Source: Triplophysa rosa (Eukaryota; Chordata; Actinopteri; Cypriniformes; Nemacheilidae). From it: 64,000 nt of DNA. A program made the position numbers and the translations under genes. The notes below the pieces were generated by a model, which saw only the letters and a list, made by a program, of their open reading frames with translations, searched no databases and was not told the DNA's origin. The stretch is from positions 10,503,080 through 10,567,079 of the forward strand of contig NC_079905.1 of NCBI RefSeq assembly GCF_024868665.1, in the 5' to 3' direction. This document shows positions 23,101 to 35,320 of this stretch, piece after piece; position 1 is the stretch's first letter, and each line of letters begins with the position of its first letter.

Positions 23101-23829
23101 TATATCATTTCTCTTGCTATACCCTTGTGCAGTGAGACATGTAAAGAGAGCACAAGACTCATTTGGACTGCGGGAGAAGTCCAAATCTGCCACCCAGCTC
23201 GTGTAACAGGCAACAGACACACATTTTATCTGTACCATAAGATATTCTTTTTGTGAATGTCCCACACGGAAATGGTTTAGTCATCACAGATGGTTTTTCC
23301 TCCTCGTTTTTGTTTTTCACATTTAAAGAATGCCTACGAGACAGGTGTCTTAAATTTTCATCTCGATTTTTGGCACGTAAGTCTGGCAGACTTTCATAAG
23401 CATTGCTAAGCCTTACAGAAGTGAAATAGTAATAACTGTGCTCAGCTGAACAGGTAGAGCTGTTTTATTAGCATATTTTACTAAATAAATTATAATTCAA
23501 GATAATACGATTTCTTGGATGTTCGCTCCCCATACTCTTATGGTTATACGTTTTTACAAAAACTAAAAACATTAATGGCCGAACAGATTTACTGTATAAT
23601 GCCTGTCCAGCCATTACTTCCATTTTTCTCTCCGTCAGCTCTATACGTCTAATCTTTTATTTCTCCCATGCCCAAGTGTAATGTGAAGGTAGTGGATCGC
23701 AAGACTTTGAAACTGTGATATTACATTTACATCACCAGAAGACCCTTTTATTCACAGTTCAACTGCCATTGTCAAGATGCAGACACGTGGAGCGGGAGAT
23801 ACGGCTTTGATGTAATGGAGTCTAAGCAG
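23101..23829. other. Unclassified DNA downstream of candidate exon
   Basis: No transposon ends. If the upstream exon is real this would be intron. Confidence 0.3.
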
Positions 23830-24042
23830 TTACAGGAACATTACAGGGTCCCACCGCGGCTTCTCATCGACCAAGCTTTTCTTCAATTGTGCCGTGCGGC
23901 ACGCTACGCGCGCTTCCCTTTCTGGTTTAGGCATGGCAATTACATCTGCTTGCATTAGAAGAGTCCCTGTTGATTCTGACGGCGTGTCAGAGATGGTGGA
24001 AGGGGTTGGAACGGGGTTGACATTGGGGTTGTCATCTAGCAT
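23830..24042 (-). CDS. Unrecognised 70-codon reading frame
   Basis: This minus-strand frame has a balanced, hydrophilic composition unlike the AT-driven frames around it. It starts with a Pro/Ser/Thr-rich part (PTPSTISDTPSESTG) and ends with a charged, basic tail (EREARVACRTAQ, then KKSLVDEKPRWDPVMFL and a stop). It could be a terminal exon or a degraded gene fragment. No clear acceptor was found upstream and I cannot name a family. The overlapping plus-strand frame (23894-24157) is equally unproven. Confidence 0.2.
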   Translation of the reverse strand: MLDDNPNVNPVPTPSTISDTPSESTGTLLMQADVIAMPKPEREARVACRTAQLKKSLVDEKPRWDPVMFL

Positions 24043-24403
24043 CGAGGCATATGTGACACCATTCTGTCACACAGCTACTGCATCTGGTATGCATATTTTT
24101 CTCAGAATCTCTCCCTCACAAACACAACAATGCAGGAAAACACTGCAGCAGAGCTAGTATAGTTTTGTTTTGTTTTGTAATTTATATTTATATATTTTTT
24201 TGCTTAAATGTCAATTTTAGTTGATGTTTAGCTAGATGTTGTTTTATGTTGCTGTATGAGTTGTTTTTATTTCAATTTTAGTTTTAGTTTAGTTGATGTT
24301 TTTTAGTGACTTCTTTTTTTAATTTATTATTGTTTTTAGTTTAATTTTATTTATTTATAAATTTGTTTTTGTAGTTTTTATGGTAACACTAAATGTAATA
24401 AAT

Positions 24404-24705
24404 GTAACACTTTACAATAAGGTGCTATTAGTTAACATATAGCTAACAATGAACAATTTAATTTTTCAGCATCTATTATTCCTTGTTAATGTTAGTTCAT
24501 GTCAATACAGTGTATTATTAATGTTAACAGTGACAACATTTGATTTTAACGATGTATTAGTAAATGCTGAAATTAACATGAATTAATATTAATAAATGCT
24601 GTATTATTCATTGTTACTGTATTATAGTATTGTTCATTGTTACTTCATATTAGCTAATGCATGCAACTAATTATTAATAAATAGCACCTTATTGTAAAGT
24701 GTTAC
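24404..24705. mobile_element. GTAACACTTTACAATAAGG fold-back MITE
   Basis: Perfect terminal inverted repeats of about 24 bp: left GTAACACTTTACAATAAGG followed by TGCTA, right TAGCA followed by CCTTATTGTAAAGTGTTAC. The AT-rich interior with TTAACATTA-like words is the usual form of this teleost element. There is no coding capacity. Confidence 0.85.
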
Positions 24706-26783
24706 CTTTTTTGTTTGAAATCGTTAGAAATTGTTTCAATAGTTATTTTTATATTAACCTGCAGTACACATTTTTAAGCAAGCAAGTTGGCAGGACTTTT
24801 ATTTTGCCTTTATGTTTGCAATTATTCCCTATTTCTTGCAGGCATTATTAAGCGATGGAATTTCTTGTGCAATCTCTTGGTGTTATTTTGTTGAACCGGA
24901 GGACAGAATATCTGGACTTGTGGTCTTTTTGCATGACCTTTTAGAGACTCAACTAAATTTGACCTCTAGCTGTTATTCAACAAGTGGCTGTGCGAATGAA
25001 TTCCTTTGAGGGAAAATAAGGTGTATGCTTAAAGAATATTACACCACCTTCCTTTGCCTTAAAAATACCTACAAACAAGCCATATTACACATATAATGAT
25101 GGCGTCTGGCTGTGATTCGGTGTTGAGCACATCATGACAGAGGAAAGAGAATAAAAGTCTCATTTAACTTTTGTTACATCCTCGATCTTACATTTGAGGC
25201 TTCAGGAGTCCACCAGTTTTTTTGTAGTCACATACGTTAAAGTCTTGGCAGCAAGAAAGTCATTGAAGGTATGTGTTACCCAATAAAAAAAGATCCAGTT
25301 CAGTGAACACGCATTGACCTTACGGGGACTTATTATAAGTGTAACAGCACAATTCAAACAGTTCAACAAGTATGAGACAGCAAAAATGTGAAAGGCAAAA
25401 TAAAAGACCAAAACATTGTTTTAGCCTCAAAAAATTGTAATGAATAAATTGGTCACAGTCTGTGTTATATAGATGACACCTCACTGTTGAATTTATGCTA
25501 ATGTGCAGTTTCTTTGTTTACCCAACAGAGAGAAAAAATATTTTGAAAGGTCAAATTTACAAAAAAGATTTTGGTTTTAGAAAGGGTTTAAACTATGTGT
25601 TCAAAACCAATATACTGTAAAGCTAATACTATTATTTAAGCATTTGTGGTTTGCACGTTTTACTCAAAGCTTTAAAGTTACAGTACAATAGACATTTTCT
25701 CTAACCAAGTTATAACCCACAATTATATGATATTATTAATAATATACAGCGTTGTTTTTTAAATTCTCATTCGTTTCAATTGAAATATGTGAAAATACCA
25801 CCAAACCCCCCCTCAGAAACTGTATTTTTTCTTTGTCTCCCTATCAGTGTTTATTTGCAGTGTTAAAACACAGGCGCCAGAGTGATCAAAGATGGCATTC
25901 ATGAGTAATGCCCCTCCATCTGTCTCTCACCTGCTGTCCGCTGGATCCTTCTCCACTTTGACTGATATGTTGGGCCGCTCTGTGCTCTGCCAACTGCTCT
26001 TGATGCAACCAAGCGAGAATGGTGCAAATGTGTGCAAGACGGAAAAACAAACCAAAACAAACAAACATAAACAAGAAAAGTTGTCAAATGATTTCTAGTT
26101 CCAATTGAATCCAATAACAGCAAGGCTGTGCAGCCTGACACGTGGCCATATTTGTTTTCCATCAGCTGGGCAAGAAATAACAACAGTGATCAGAATGATT
26201 CATGTATTTCTAAACACCTTTACTAGTGCTTCCGTTAGATGTTTATTTTATTATTATTTACGATTAGCGTAAGTGTTTACGAAGGTAAGGTACGATTATG
26301 CAATATTTAAGACATTGGAGCAGGTGCAATAAATACAGCTTTCATAGCAAAGCATTCAAAAAATTATTATCTTGGAAAACCATTTGCACAGGCTATTAAT
26401 TCAGCCTAATGATAATAAATGAGAGACACGCTTATATACCTGTGCAGAACTTGGCAGGAAATACCCAAGCCCTGTTTTTACAATTTCTGTTAAACGTTTC
26501 TGCATTGAATTTAAAAGAAACGGAATTACCTGATGCTCCCTCTGCCGTCTGGTTTCGGAGATTGGATGTAGCTTTGTTTGCTTGGAGGCACATCAGAGGT
26601 TGTTCTGAACTTTGCTGAAAACAAGAAAGTGCCAATTGATTTGTTTTAATGTCTCTAATTTACATTTGAATAATTAATTAAACGACCCCCGATAACTCAT
26701 GCATGGCCAATAATAGTTTCACCACGGTTTGACTGCTTAATTAAGGTCATAGTCGACTTTGCTTCATTTTTAGAAAGTGAGTA
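24706..26783. other. Unclassified AT-rich DNA
   Basis: Two kilobases without recognised repeat termini. Short frames (24812-25009, 25892-26098, 26409-26618) show no domains. One acceptor-like sequence (CCCTATTTCTTGCAG, ending 24841) has no convincing exon behind it. TAATTAATTAAAC near 26674 is a homeodomain-type site cluster. Confidence 0.35.
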
Positions 26784-26787
26784 TTAA

Positions 26788-26997
26788 AGGCGGGGTGTCC
26801 GATTTCTCTTAGCCGTTGTTGATGTTCAAATCACCAAAACAAACACACCCCTACCCCCATCTTTCGCTTTCCTCAGTGCTCGGCGAATGTCCGTCCTGTG
26901 CACTGCGCACCTTACTGCTGATTGGCTACAAGGTTGTTTTGGTACTCGGCCTGACTCAGTTGTCTAAAGCGTAATTCGGAAATCGGTTACCCCGCCT
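26788..26997. mobile_element. TTAA-type MITE, copy 2
   Basis: Same element as 14278-14492, with ends AGGCGGGGTGTCCGATTTC and GAAATCGGTTACCCCGCCT and intact TTAA on both sides (26784-26787 and 26998-27001). Apart from a few substitutions and a 5-bp length difference the copies match throughout, so both are fairly young. Confidence 0.88.
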
Positions 26998-27109
26998 TTA
27001 ATCTATATTCGCTACTGTTGTATCCAAATGTAAATGTTTGTTGCCTCGCTTGTGTGTGTTCTCTGAATAGACCTGCAGTTGCATAGATAATGGGAAAATA
27101 ATTTGATCC

Positions 27110-27600
27110 CAATCTCAGGAAACTGCACCTCAGCCATACGGCAGCAGACGAATCGGGTTAACAGTGCCTCCGTAATCACTGTCAGGATGCCCCGACCTTT
27201 CCGAGCAAGTTCTTTAATTAACCTTTCGGGCCGCTTCGACTATTTAATTACCTATCGGCATCCGTTCACATTATGACAGATAAAGCATTGATTGTCCTTG
27301 TAATTAGTCACACTTAAAAGAATGTATTCATTAGGATATTTGCCTCGAGAGCTGCTTCGCTCGTTCTCTCTCCACGCCCATATTCGGCTCCCTGGCCTCA
27401 TCAGAAATGACCTCATAATGGAGTTTCTTCCATCCATCAAGCTCCACCGGGTTATTTTCATTTCAAGAGCAGCTGCGACTGTGCAAAGTAAATCAAGTCT
27501 GCACCCGATCTCTGCCTCATCCGTGGCCTTCCACTCTCTCTCTACCGTGCATAATTCGGCGAGCGGTTAGATCAGCTCTACCTCTCTATATTTAGACATT
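27110..27600. promoter_or_regulatory. Candidate regulatory block
   Basis: Repeat-free and less AT-biased than its surroundings, with TTTAATTAACC (27212), ATTTAATTACC (27242), GCATTGATTGTCC (27287, SOX-like) and TTGTAATTAGTC (27298). It looks like a conserved non-coding block. No conservation data were available. Confidence 0.22.
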
Positions 27601-27899
27601 AATCAGATACCGTAATCATTTTTCTGCTGGATTCTTTTTTTTGAAGTGCCGATGTCCTTTATGAGGCTTTGCTGAAACTATCTCTTAGACAGCACACCTG
27701 AGGTCACCAGGGGCCAGGTGAGGTTGTTTTGATGTGTGAATGATATGAGATGCCTTGGTCGATTTGAGATGCCATGTGCTTCTGATATGATGACTTGAAA
27801 TGAATAAAAGTGCTGCAGTTCATCATTGTCAGGTGAGAGGGGAGCAATTGAGCCTTTTAAAACTAAGTGGAATATTTAAAGTGGTGGACCGAGTTAATT

Positions 27900-28740
27900 T
27901 CCGGTATTACTCATAGCTTTAAATATTTGTACGTTAGTGCTATGGGTTTAGTATCGTAAGATATGATTATCTATGAGTAACATAGCGACAACCCTATTTG
28001 TATGTGCTGTCTAAATAGAGTACCTCAGAGATGACGTATTTGTGTATGCAAACCCCGGAAGCATTTTAGCACTTCCAAAGACTATGGGTTTTTGGTCAAT
28101 CGTCTGTGGTTAACAAAACCTACAAATATTTTAATGTTTTAATATATGACATAAAACACACAAGTTATAACCCGCTCGTGATTTTTTAAAGCTTTATTGT
28201 GTCTTAAAAATGGCGGTTGCTAACAAATTGCTAAAAGTTGCTACTTTCTTTGGCGGGGACGTTAGACGACATCGCAAATGTAAATCTCACAAACAAATGG
28301 GCACAAATCTCTAAAAACGTGGATGGGGATTAATTCACAGAGTAATTACTTACCAGGAAACACATTTTTAATAAAGTTTGAAGAAGTTGTCTTGGCTTGG
28401 TGAAGTTGTTTTGGTGGTGGTGTCATTAATATCGAGCATAGTCATGAGTCTGTTTATAGCCTCATGTTAGCTTTCTACCTCTGGCGATTGTATTTAGGTA
28501 TTAAAAGTAACAAATGTTGTGTCAATTTGTAAAGATTGTCTTGATAGACAAAACATGAAAACATCATAAACCTTATTTTTTGCGATCTTCTAAAAGTCTA
28601 TGGGAAAAATGCATACTCTTTCGATCGAGGGAACCAGTGCAGTGCTAATTTGGGGTTGGCCTACAAAAAACACGTCATCCCTGCACCACTCTATTTTTAA
28701 AAAAATATGCACTTCGATTAATTGCACAAACATACATAAA
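27900..28740. repeat. Probable interspersed repeat, unclassified
   Basis: The section from about 28050 to 28640 contains words seen in widespread teleost repeats (GCACTTCCAAAGACTATGGG, AAAATGGCGGTTGCTAAC, AAAAGTCTATGGGAAAAATG), but I could not fix termini. No gene. Confidence 0.35.
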
Positions 28741-28744
28741 AATT

Positions 28745-28867
28745 CAGTACTGGGCTTAAAAAGTTGTGGGTTTGATTCTCAGAGAACACATCAAAAACAT
28801 TTATCTTAAATGCACCCTAAGTCGCTTTGAATAAAAGCTTCTGCCAAATGCATAAATGTAAATGTAT
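28745..28867 (+). mobile_element. tRNA-derived SINE fragment
   Basis: TTGTGGGTTTGATTCTCAG is a B-box-like sequence. CTAAGTCGCTTTGAATAAAA and GCTTCTGCCAAATGCATAAA form the tail. The A-box part is missing. Confidence 0.7.
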
Positions 28868-30117
28868 CATTTGCACAGTGCATATTGGCATACATCGCTG
28901 AGACTGTGCAGCATTGCTTCAGCACTCTTTGAAATGGCAAAAGTGCACTTGACTACACTGCGCGAGTCTGGATGTACGCCAGGTTATAACTCCGTTCCCC
29001 ATTATGATGAATTACTGCTGCCTTGATCAATAAAAACGTACACAAACATCTCTTTATAATAAAATTCCATTTAGTACTTGCTTCTCATGGGCGCCATTTT
29101 AGCGTTTCTGGCACCTGGTTAAATTGTATTGCAGTTGTACTGTATTGTAACCGCGTTGTGGTAAGTGAATAAGATGTATGTTTTTGCGCAATCGTTTAGT
29201 GAATTTACCTCTAGTCTGGCAAATCACCAAAATCAAAAATGCTTGATTCTTTATCATACGCCTGTAGAAAGCTCTGACATATATTTGTGACAGATTTAAA
29301 AGCTTCACCCTTTATGGAAATAAAAGTGGTGTGGCTTGATCTCTTTTGGCTTTGTGCCTCGTCCTGGGCCTGGCTTTCATTGTCGTCACAGCGTTCAAAA
29401 CAACAATAATCAGTGATGGAATGCCTTGTTTTTCTGCAGGCAATAAGAAGCTGTAGTTCATTTGAATGGACTACAGTTTGTCACATGAATGACCTCACCG
29501 CAATTTACCCAGTGTGATTTGAGCTCAGAATAGTCAGGATGGCCTCCTACCTGATCCCTCTGTTTTCCAACTTCTGTACTTCAGAGAAGAAGAGATGAAC
29601 TAAGGAAACAGAGATAAGGGGAAAGGTTATGCACACTGGCTATCTGTCCCTCTGTTCTCTACTTTTAAATTTTGCCCTCTCGCTCTTTCTCGCTCTCTCT
29701 CTCTCTAGGTCTCTTAATCCTGCTGTTTCTGGTCTCTACTTCTTCATCATTCTCTCTCCTGGTGGGTAATTTGGATTTCTTAGCTGGTCTCATTTATCTC
29801 AATTTCACATGTGCAGAGACAAAAGACAGAATTGAGATACATCTCTCTCTCTCATTTTTTGTTTGCTAACGGTCATATGTCACCATCACCGTCTAATCTC
29901 AATAAACAAATTCTTTAGAACTGAACAAGTAAACAAAGTGTTTGATCTAAAATGAGCTACACGAGCAAAACACAACATGAGCAAAACACAGTCAGTACAC
30001 TAAGAAAAAGTGCTTTTTATTCAAATGAGTTGTTTTACTGATCACACGCAAAGAGCCACTCATCGGAAACATTTCATATCGAGTGTACATTGCATGTATA
30101 TGTAATGTTTATGTGTT
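28868..30117. other. Unclassified DNA
   Basis: No gene or transposon ends recognised. A CT-rich run lies at 29680-29710. A pyrimidine-rich acceptor-like site (TTGTTTTTCTGCAG, ending 29440) is followed by stops in all frames. Confidence 0.35.
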
Positions 30118-30432
30118 AAAGGAACAGTTCACCCAAAAATGAAAATTGTGTCTTCATTTACTCACACTCGAGTTGTTCCAAACCTATATGAATGTCTTTG
30201 TTCTGATGAACACATAGAAAGATATTTGGAAGAATGCTTGTAAGTAAACAGTTCTTGGCTATCATTGACTACCAGAGTAGGAAAATTGCTCTAATTCTTT
30301 GTTCTGTTGAACACAAAAGAAGATATTTTGAAGAATGTGGGAAAGCAAACAGTTCCGAGACACTTTTGACTATTGTCATTTTTCCTACTATGGTTGTCAA
30401 TGGTGGCCAAGTCTTTAGATCAAACATTTAGT
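30118..30432. mobile_element. Palindromic fish MITE, right end missing
   Basis: Begins AAAGGAACAGTTCACCCAAA, then AATGAAAATTGTGTCTTCAT, the classical left terminus of this family. TGTTCTGTTGAACACAAAAG and TTCCTACTATGGTTGTCAAT mark the centre. The expected mirrored right terminus is absent. A second GAATGCTTG/GAATGTGGG unit suggests internal duplication. Confidence 0.75.
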
Positions 30433-30957
30433 GAAATCTGGCCACACGGTTGTCTGTTTGTGTGTGTATTTATCTCATCTTGTGAGTCTTGTCTGGATTC
30501 CTGCCGACACACATTACAGAAGATGTGTGGCTTGTCTCAACAGACTGACATGTATATCTGTCTGCTTCAAACATTGATCCAGTGACCTACAGTCACCTGA
30601 TCTGGCCATGCACAGATATACATCATTCTCTTCATGATCAGCCATTTCCTCTGTTGCTTCTCTCGAATACTATTGATAAATCTGATACCAGTTAGAGAGA
30701 GCGAGAGAGACCTGTTGCACCCGTCATTCATTCTTGCATTTATCACTTAATCTATCAGTTAATCTTCTTTAATGCTGTTTTCCAGGTGTATCGCGTCATT
30801 CAACATCACCCTCTAGTCATCCCTGGCTGAAGCTTTGCTGCTATACTCTCTTATCTGTGATCACAGGTCTGTGTTGTGTTAGTTTTATTTGTGAATTTTA
30901 TCTGATTTTGATATAGATAACTATCAGGCCATGCACCTGTTTGGCGACAAAAGCGTT
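30433..30957. other. Unclassified DNA
   Basis: No features recognised. Confidence 0.3.
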
Positions 30958-31430
30958 GCTATATACAGCCGTGGAAAAAATTACAAGACCATTCCAAATT
31001 TTCATATAGATTAAAATTTAATTTAGGTGTATTGTGGCCATTCCAATCTAGTGTCTGTTGAATTTGAACAAAATCAAACCTCAGGAGTGACATAAAGTCA
31101 TCCAACAGCAATGTGAAAGACTGACAGCATGACAAGACACATGAAAACTGTGATAACTGAAATTAGGTTATCAGATAATCTTTTTTTACAATTTCTAAAT
31201 GCAAATATTACTGTTGTATTGCTTAAAAGTGAATATGAACTTATTTTCTTTGCAGTATTTGAGGTCTGAAAAAATACAGAACATCTTTTCTGTTATTTTA
31301 ACCTGTTTTAATTTTTTGCAAATAAATGCAAATAGAAACAATATTTTTATTTGAAATCTGGTAGAACTAGTTGTATTGCTAGATGTAACAATAGGTAAAA
31401 TAATGATAATTTTACCTAAACACATTCTTA
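30958..31430. mobile_element. GCCGTGGAAAAAATTAC-type DNA element relic
   Basis: Starts with ATATACAGCCGTGGAAAAAA and TTACAAGACCATTCCAAATT, a terminus common to a widespread teleost DNA element. The body has TTTGCAGTATTTGAGGTCTG and AAATAAATGCAAATAGAAAC. The mirrored right terminus was not found. Confidence 0.45.
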
Positions 31431-33027
31431 TAAATAGTACATTTTAAAATGACAGAAAAAAAGATTCTGAAATGGTCTCTTAAAGTCCAATGGTCAGGCA
31501 TTTTTAGCCCTCCCCTCCAGGCACAACTTACAACAAACCAAAATCAAAATGGGAAGGGCAAAATAAAGCCCTGCCCTACAGTTGTGTCTAATGTCAGAAG
31601 CCGTTTCACTTGGATAGACATCATGATACGGAAAAGAACGCAATCCGTTTACTTCCGTTTCATGGTGACTTTAATATTTTCTGCGGCTTTATACTTATAT
31701 ATTGGTAGTACTGCAGTATATACAGGAAGAACAAGATAGGCTAGTACAGTTTTTATTTAGCATAAAAGGTGACTTGAGTTCATATCCTGACCTTGCATAT
31801 CATTTTTATGACGCTAAACTGCAAGTGAAGTTGACAGCTAGTGATCACCTTGCATTTTCGTGATATTGAAAAGAGCAGCTTTGAAGCAAAGTCATGCGAG
31901 TTTTAAGTGATATGAGGTTGCAGAAATTATGTCAGAATTTTCAGTTGGTTGCAGATGATCTGCGATGGGTGCAACTCAGTTTAACATGTGAAATTGAGAC
32001 GTGAATGCCTGATTTTTATCAGATAACCACTCTGTTTGTCCTGTTTTCTTGTTTCATTCATTCTGATTTCTTTACACTGTTAAACGTGCTGGCTTCTCAT
32101 GCTTGACATGGTCAACTTGTCAAAAAACGAGTTGGACATATGATGTAGTATTTCTGTGCTCGATACGCTCCACCAAGTTTTTTCGAACATGAATTCCCGT
32201 TTCGTAACAAGGGTCTTAGTCGCTTATTTAACAATTCTAGTACACAAGCACGCCCACACGTCAACCAGTGCGAGCGAGAGAAAGAACACACCCATCAATG
32301 GGCTTCGCTCGTTATGGAACTTCAGCTGTGTTTGTTTGTTCACATTTCGGTGAGGAATGTTATACAAACGGTGGATATAACGCTGGATTTGCAGATCGTT
32401 TGAAACTGATAGATTTCGCGGTCCCAGCGCTGAAAGATGCCGGAACTGTATTCGGTGAACCTGAGTCACATGTCTGTGTTTTGTTGGCAATCGGCATGTA
32501 CGTGCATTATGTAAACAACACAAATTTATAGTAAATCAACACTTAGGCAGGGATATTGCGATGATGTATTGTCTGCTCGTGCTTTGGTTCCACCCACTGC
32601 ACGCCCTCAGAAGGGTCGACTGTTAATCGTACTGCTGTATCTGTCTTTTATAAATACGCTTCCAAGATATGAAGTATGCAATAATACTGTATAGGTACTC
32701 AAGATTAATATGAGAGTAGCAGAAACTGCGTGTTACCTCCGCTTTAAAGGATTAACTGTTCTAGAACATTTGGTCTATCGAACAGATGTTGATAATTTTT
32801 TTATAACAAATTGGTTTGAAACAAAATCTGTTTTGACTGTTTGCATGGATAATACCATAAAAGGACTAAACTCACACATTAATTAAGCTTTTGGAAATTC
32901 AGTGTATTTCAATATTAATTGTAACTCACACCAGTGGCTTTGCATGAAATACTGCATCAATATTTATTGAATCTAAAATCATTGGCAGTGAAAATATTGA
33001 AAATACACACAGTGAAATACTGTGTTA
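31431..33027. other. Unclassified DNA, partly repeat-like
   Basis: The part from about 32140 to 32760 is richer in CpG and holds an 87-codon plus-strand frame (32268-32531) that I take as non-coding. The ending CTCCGCTTTAAAGG near 32747 resembles a MITE end. No termini could be paired. Confidence 0.3.
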
Positions 33028-33658
33028 AAGGGGCCCTTTCATGAAGATCAGACTTTTTCCCTTTTTAAGTGCTATAATCGGGTCTCTGGTGCATCTACCA
33101 ACTCAGAAAATGTGAAAAATGACAACCCAGTATGGTGTGTCCTGTGTAAAGTTACTTTCACTTAGAGAAAACGCGACGCATTTGTCTTGATTACTTTCAC
33201 TTATAGAAAGCAATGTGTATGGTTTGTAAACACGCAACGGGTTTGTCATGGGTACTTTCACTTATAGAAAGCAAATACGCGACCAGTTGTCATGTGTACT
33301 TTCGCATATAGAAAACATGACGGGTTTGTTAGGAGTCCGTTCGCTTATAGAAAACCATGTGGTTGGTGTTTAAATATGAGACCCAGTGTTCCTCATTCAC
33401 TTTTTGTGACCCTTTTTTCTTGTTTCGTCATTGGAAGCACAGGCTCACAGCCCTGGCTGCGTTTTCTGCTGGAAAGGGGGCGGAGACTATAAGCTTATTT
33501 GCATTTAAAGAGACACACACCAAAACGGCGTGTTTCTCCTCACATGCAAAAACTAAAACATTCTGTGGATCCCTAAGATTTATATTGCACTTGTGTAAAC
33601 CTAGAAAAAATCTCCCCTTTAAGGTGGGGGAGTGGTGGAGCTTATTAAATAAATAAAA
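33028..33658. mobile_element. GGGGCCCTTTCATG-type repeat with internal tandem array
   Basis: Begins AAAGGGGCCCTTTCATGAAG. The right half has GCTGGAAAGGGGGCGGAGAC, a familiar segment of a teleost DNA element. Between them lies a short tandem array (33150-33360). Exact ends were not fixed. Confidence 0.5.
33150..33360 (+). repeat. Imperfect tandem array, unit about 40 bp
   Basis: Five occurrences of ACTTTCACTTATAGAAA or close variants at about 33153, 33193, 33254, 33298 and 33336, joined by CGACGGGTTTGTCATGGGT-like spacers. Spacing varies (about 38-61 bp), so the array is old or has gained indels. Confidence 0.75.
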
Positions 33659-33660
33659 AA

Positions 33661-35320
33661 GATAGAGTGGGGAAAAAAGATGCTTGAAAAAATCTTAAAG
33701 CTTGGCCTTGATGCTTTGCTAAAAAAAACAAAAGAGTTTATTCCCTTCTGACAGACAGAGGTGTCTCAGAAAAAACACAATCCGTGTCCTCGTTTGGAGC
33801 AGCAGGTGTAAGCTTTGCCTGTTTCCTGATCTGCCTCATTATCCCATAATCCCCTGCGGAGGCTGTGATGGAGACGCACTGTTCTTAGGTGAACGACTGC
33901 GATGAGCCCGTGACAATCGTTTTAAATTGGGGGTAAAGGAAATGAAAGAGATAAAAGTCGAGAAGAGTTTTCTGGAGGAGGGGCTCTCGCATGGCTGATA
34001 GACTGTGCAGAAGAGAGGTGTCGGGCCTCGCAGGAGAACAGGCGAACGAAACACTTCAGGGAGAAAGTGGCATGAAAAAGACATTTAAAAGCAACAGACG
34101 CAAGAGGGCTGACATTTTCTGCCCGCTGGGGGATGTTGAGATTAAAAAAAGAAAGAGGGAGGAAAATGGGAGGCGAGGCGGGTGAGAGGGAAAGGGATGG
34201 AGGTGGATTGCGATAAAGCTTTAAGAGTCGCCAATGTTTGTCGTCCTTGTGAAGCCGCTGTGATGTTTGTGTAGTGTGGTGCAAAAGATTTAGTGAAAGG
34301 GTCAAGTATGTGTGTGTGTGTTTAGAGAGAGTCCAGCACCTCTTTGGCTGCATTGTGACAGGCCGAGTTGTGGTTTACATGTCATTTTTATTTGCAATCA
34401 GAGTGAAAGTCAGAGGTAATACACAGTCAGCCGGTCATAGCTGCAGAATAAACCTTGACGGGTGATCCTGTGTCATCCTGCACGTTTTTATTGAGTTAAT
34501 GACTACTTGACTCCATATTATGACTGGCTTACTATACAACATATATATATAACGCGCGCATACACACACATATATGCATATATATTTAATATATATAACA
34601 TGGTCCGTTATAGAGCTTAGCATTCATTATACAAAATATTTGAATTATGATTGACAAATTAGCATCAAGCGATCAATGTAGTGCATTTCTGTCCCAGCAT
34701 TGTCTTTAAAAAGCTGTTTATGGAAATATACACAAGAGCAAAGAGAGTGAGAGAGTTTATAATTCACGCACAGCAATTATGCCCGCAGTACAGTGTGCAG
34801 CGGAAGGTCTTATGGCACGGGATAAAACATCATGTTAACCTTTCGTTTGTTAAAGATTCATTTTGCAGAGAGAGCAGGAGAGTGGGTGAAGCAAGAAAGA
34901 AGCCGCTGCTGTGTACAAAACATCAAATGTGTGGTGTGGAGTTATGAAACAGACAGCAACATGCAAAAATGAATAGTACACGATAAGACCAAAATGTACA
35001 TTAAAAGTGAGTAGAATCAATTTTGATATTTTAAAATGTTTTCTCCTATTTTATTTTAGAATGCAGTCAACCAAAAGCCATTTAAAGGCTGATTTCACAA
35101 AAGCAGATAAACACTGCGACACTATGGCATTTTCAAAGCATGGCTCCGCTCTTAACATCCCATCTTTCCTGGAATAACAACAATCCGACTTAAGCAATGA
35201 TATGAGTTTAGAATGAGGTTTGTAGACCAATGGCAGACGGGGAAGTGTTTAGGAAAGCTGTTTGACATTAGTCATTCATTTTTGCAAGTTGCTTACAGAT
35301 GTGGTCAGCTTTAGCTTTAA
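33661..35320. other. Unclassified DNA with microsatellites
   Basis: Holds a short TG run at 34307-34322 and a TA/CA/CG-rich run at 34540-34600. A purine-rich stretch at 34145-34200 gives overlapping frames on both strands that show no domain. Confidence 0.35.

Noticed and set aside
32268..32531. 87-codon plus-strand frame with globular-looking peptide
   Set aside because: No recognisable domain, and it sits in DNA that looks like an old interspersed repeat.
33150..33360. CRISPR-like array
   Set aside because: Repeats are imperfect with uneven spacing, the spacers themselves are repetitive and the genome is eukaryotic.
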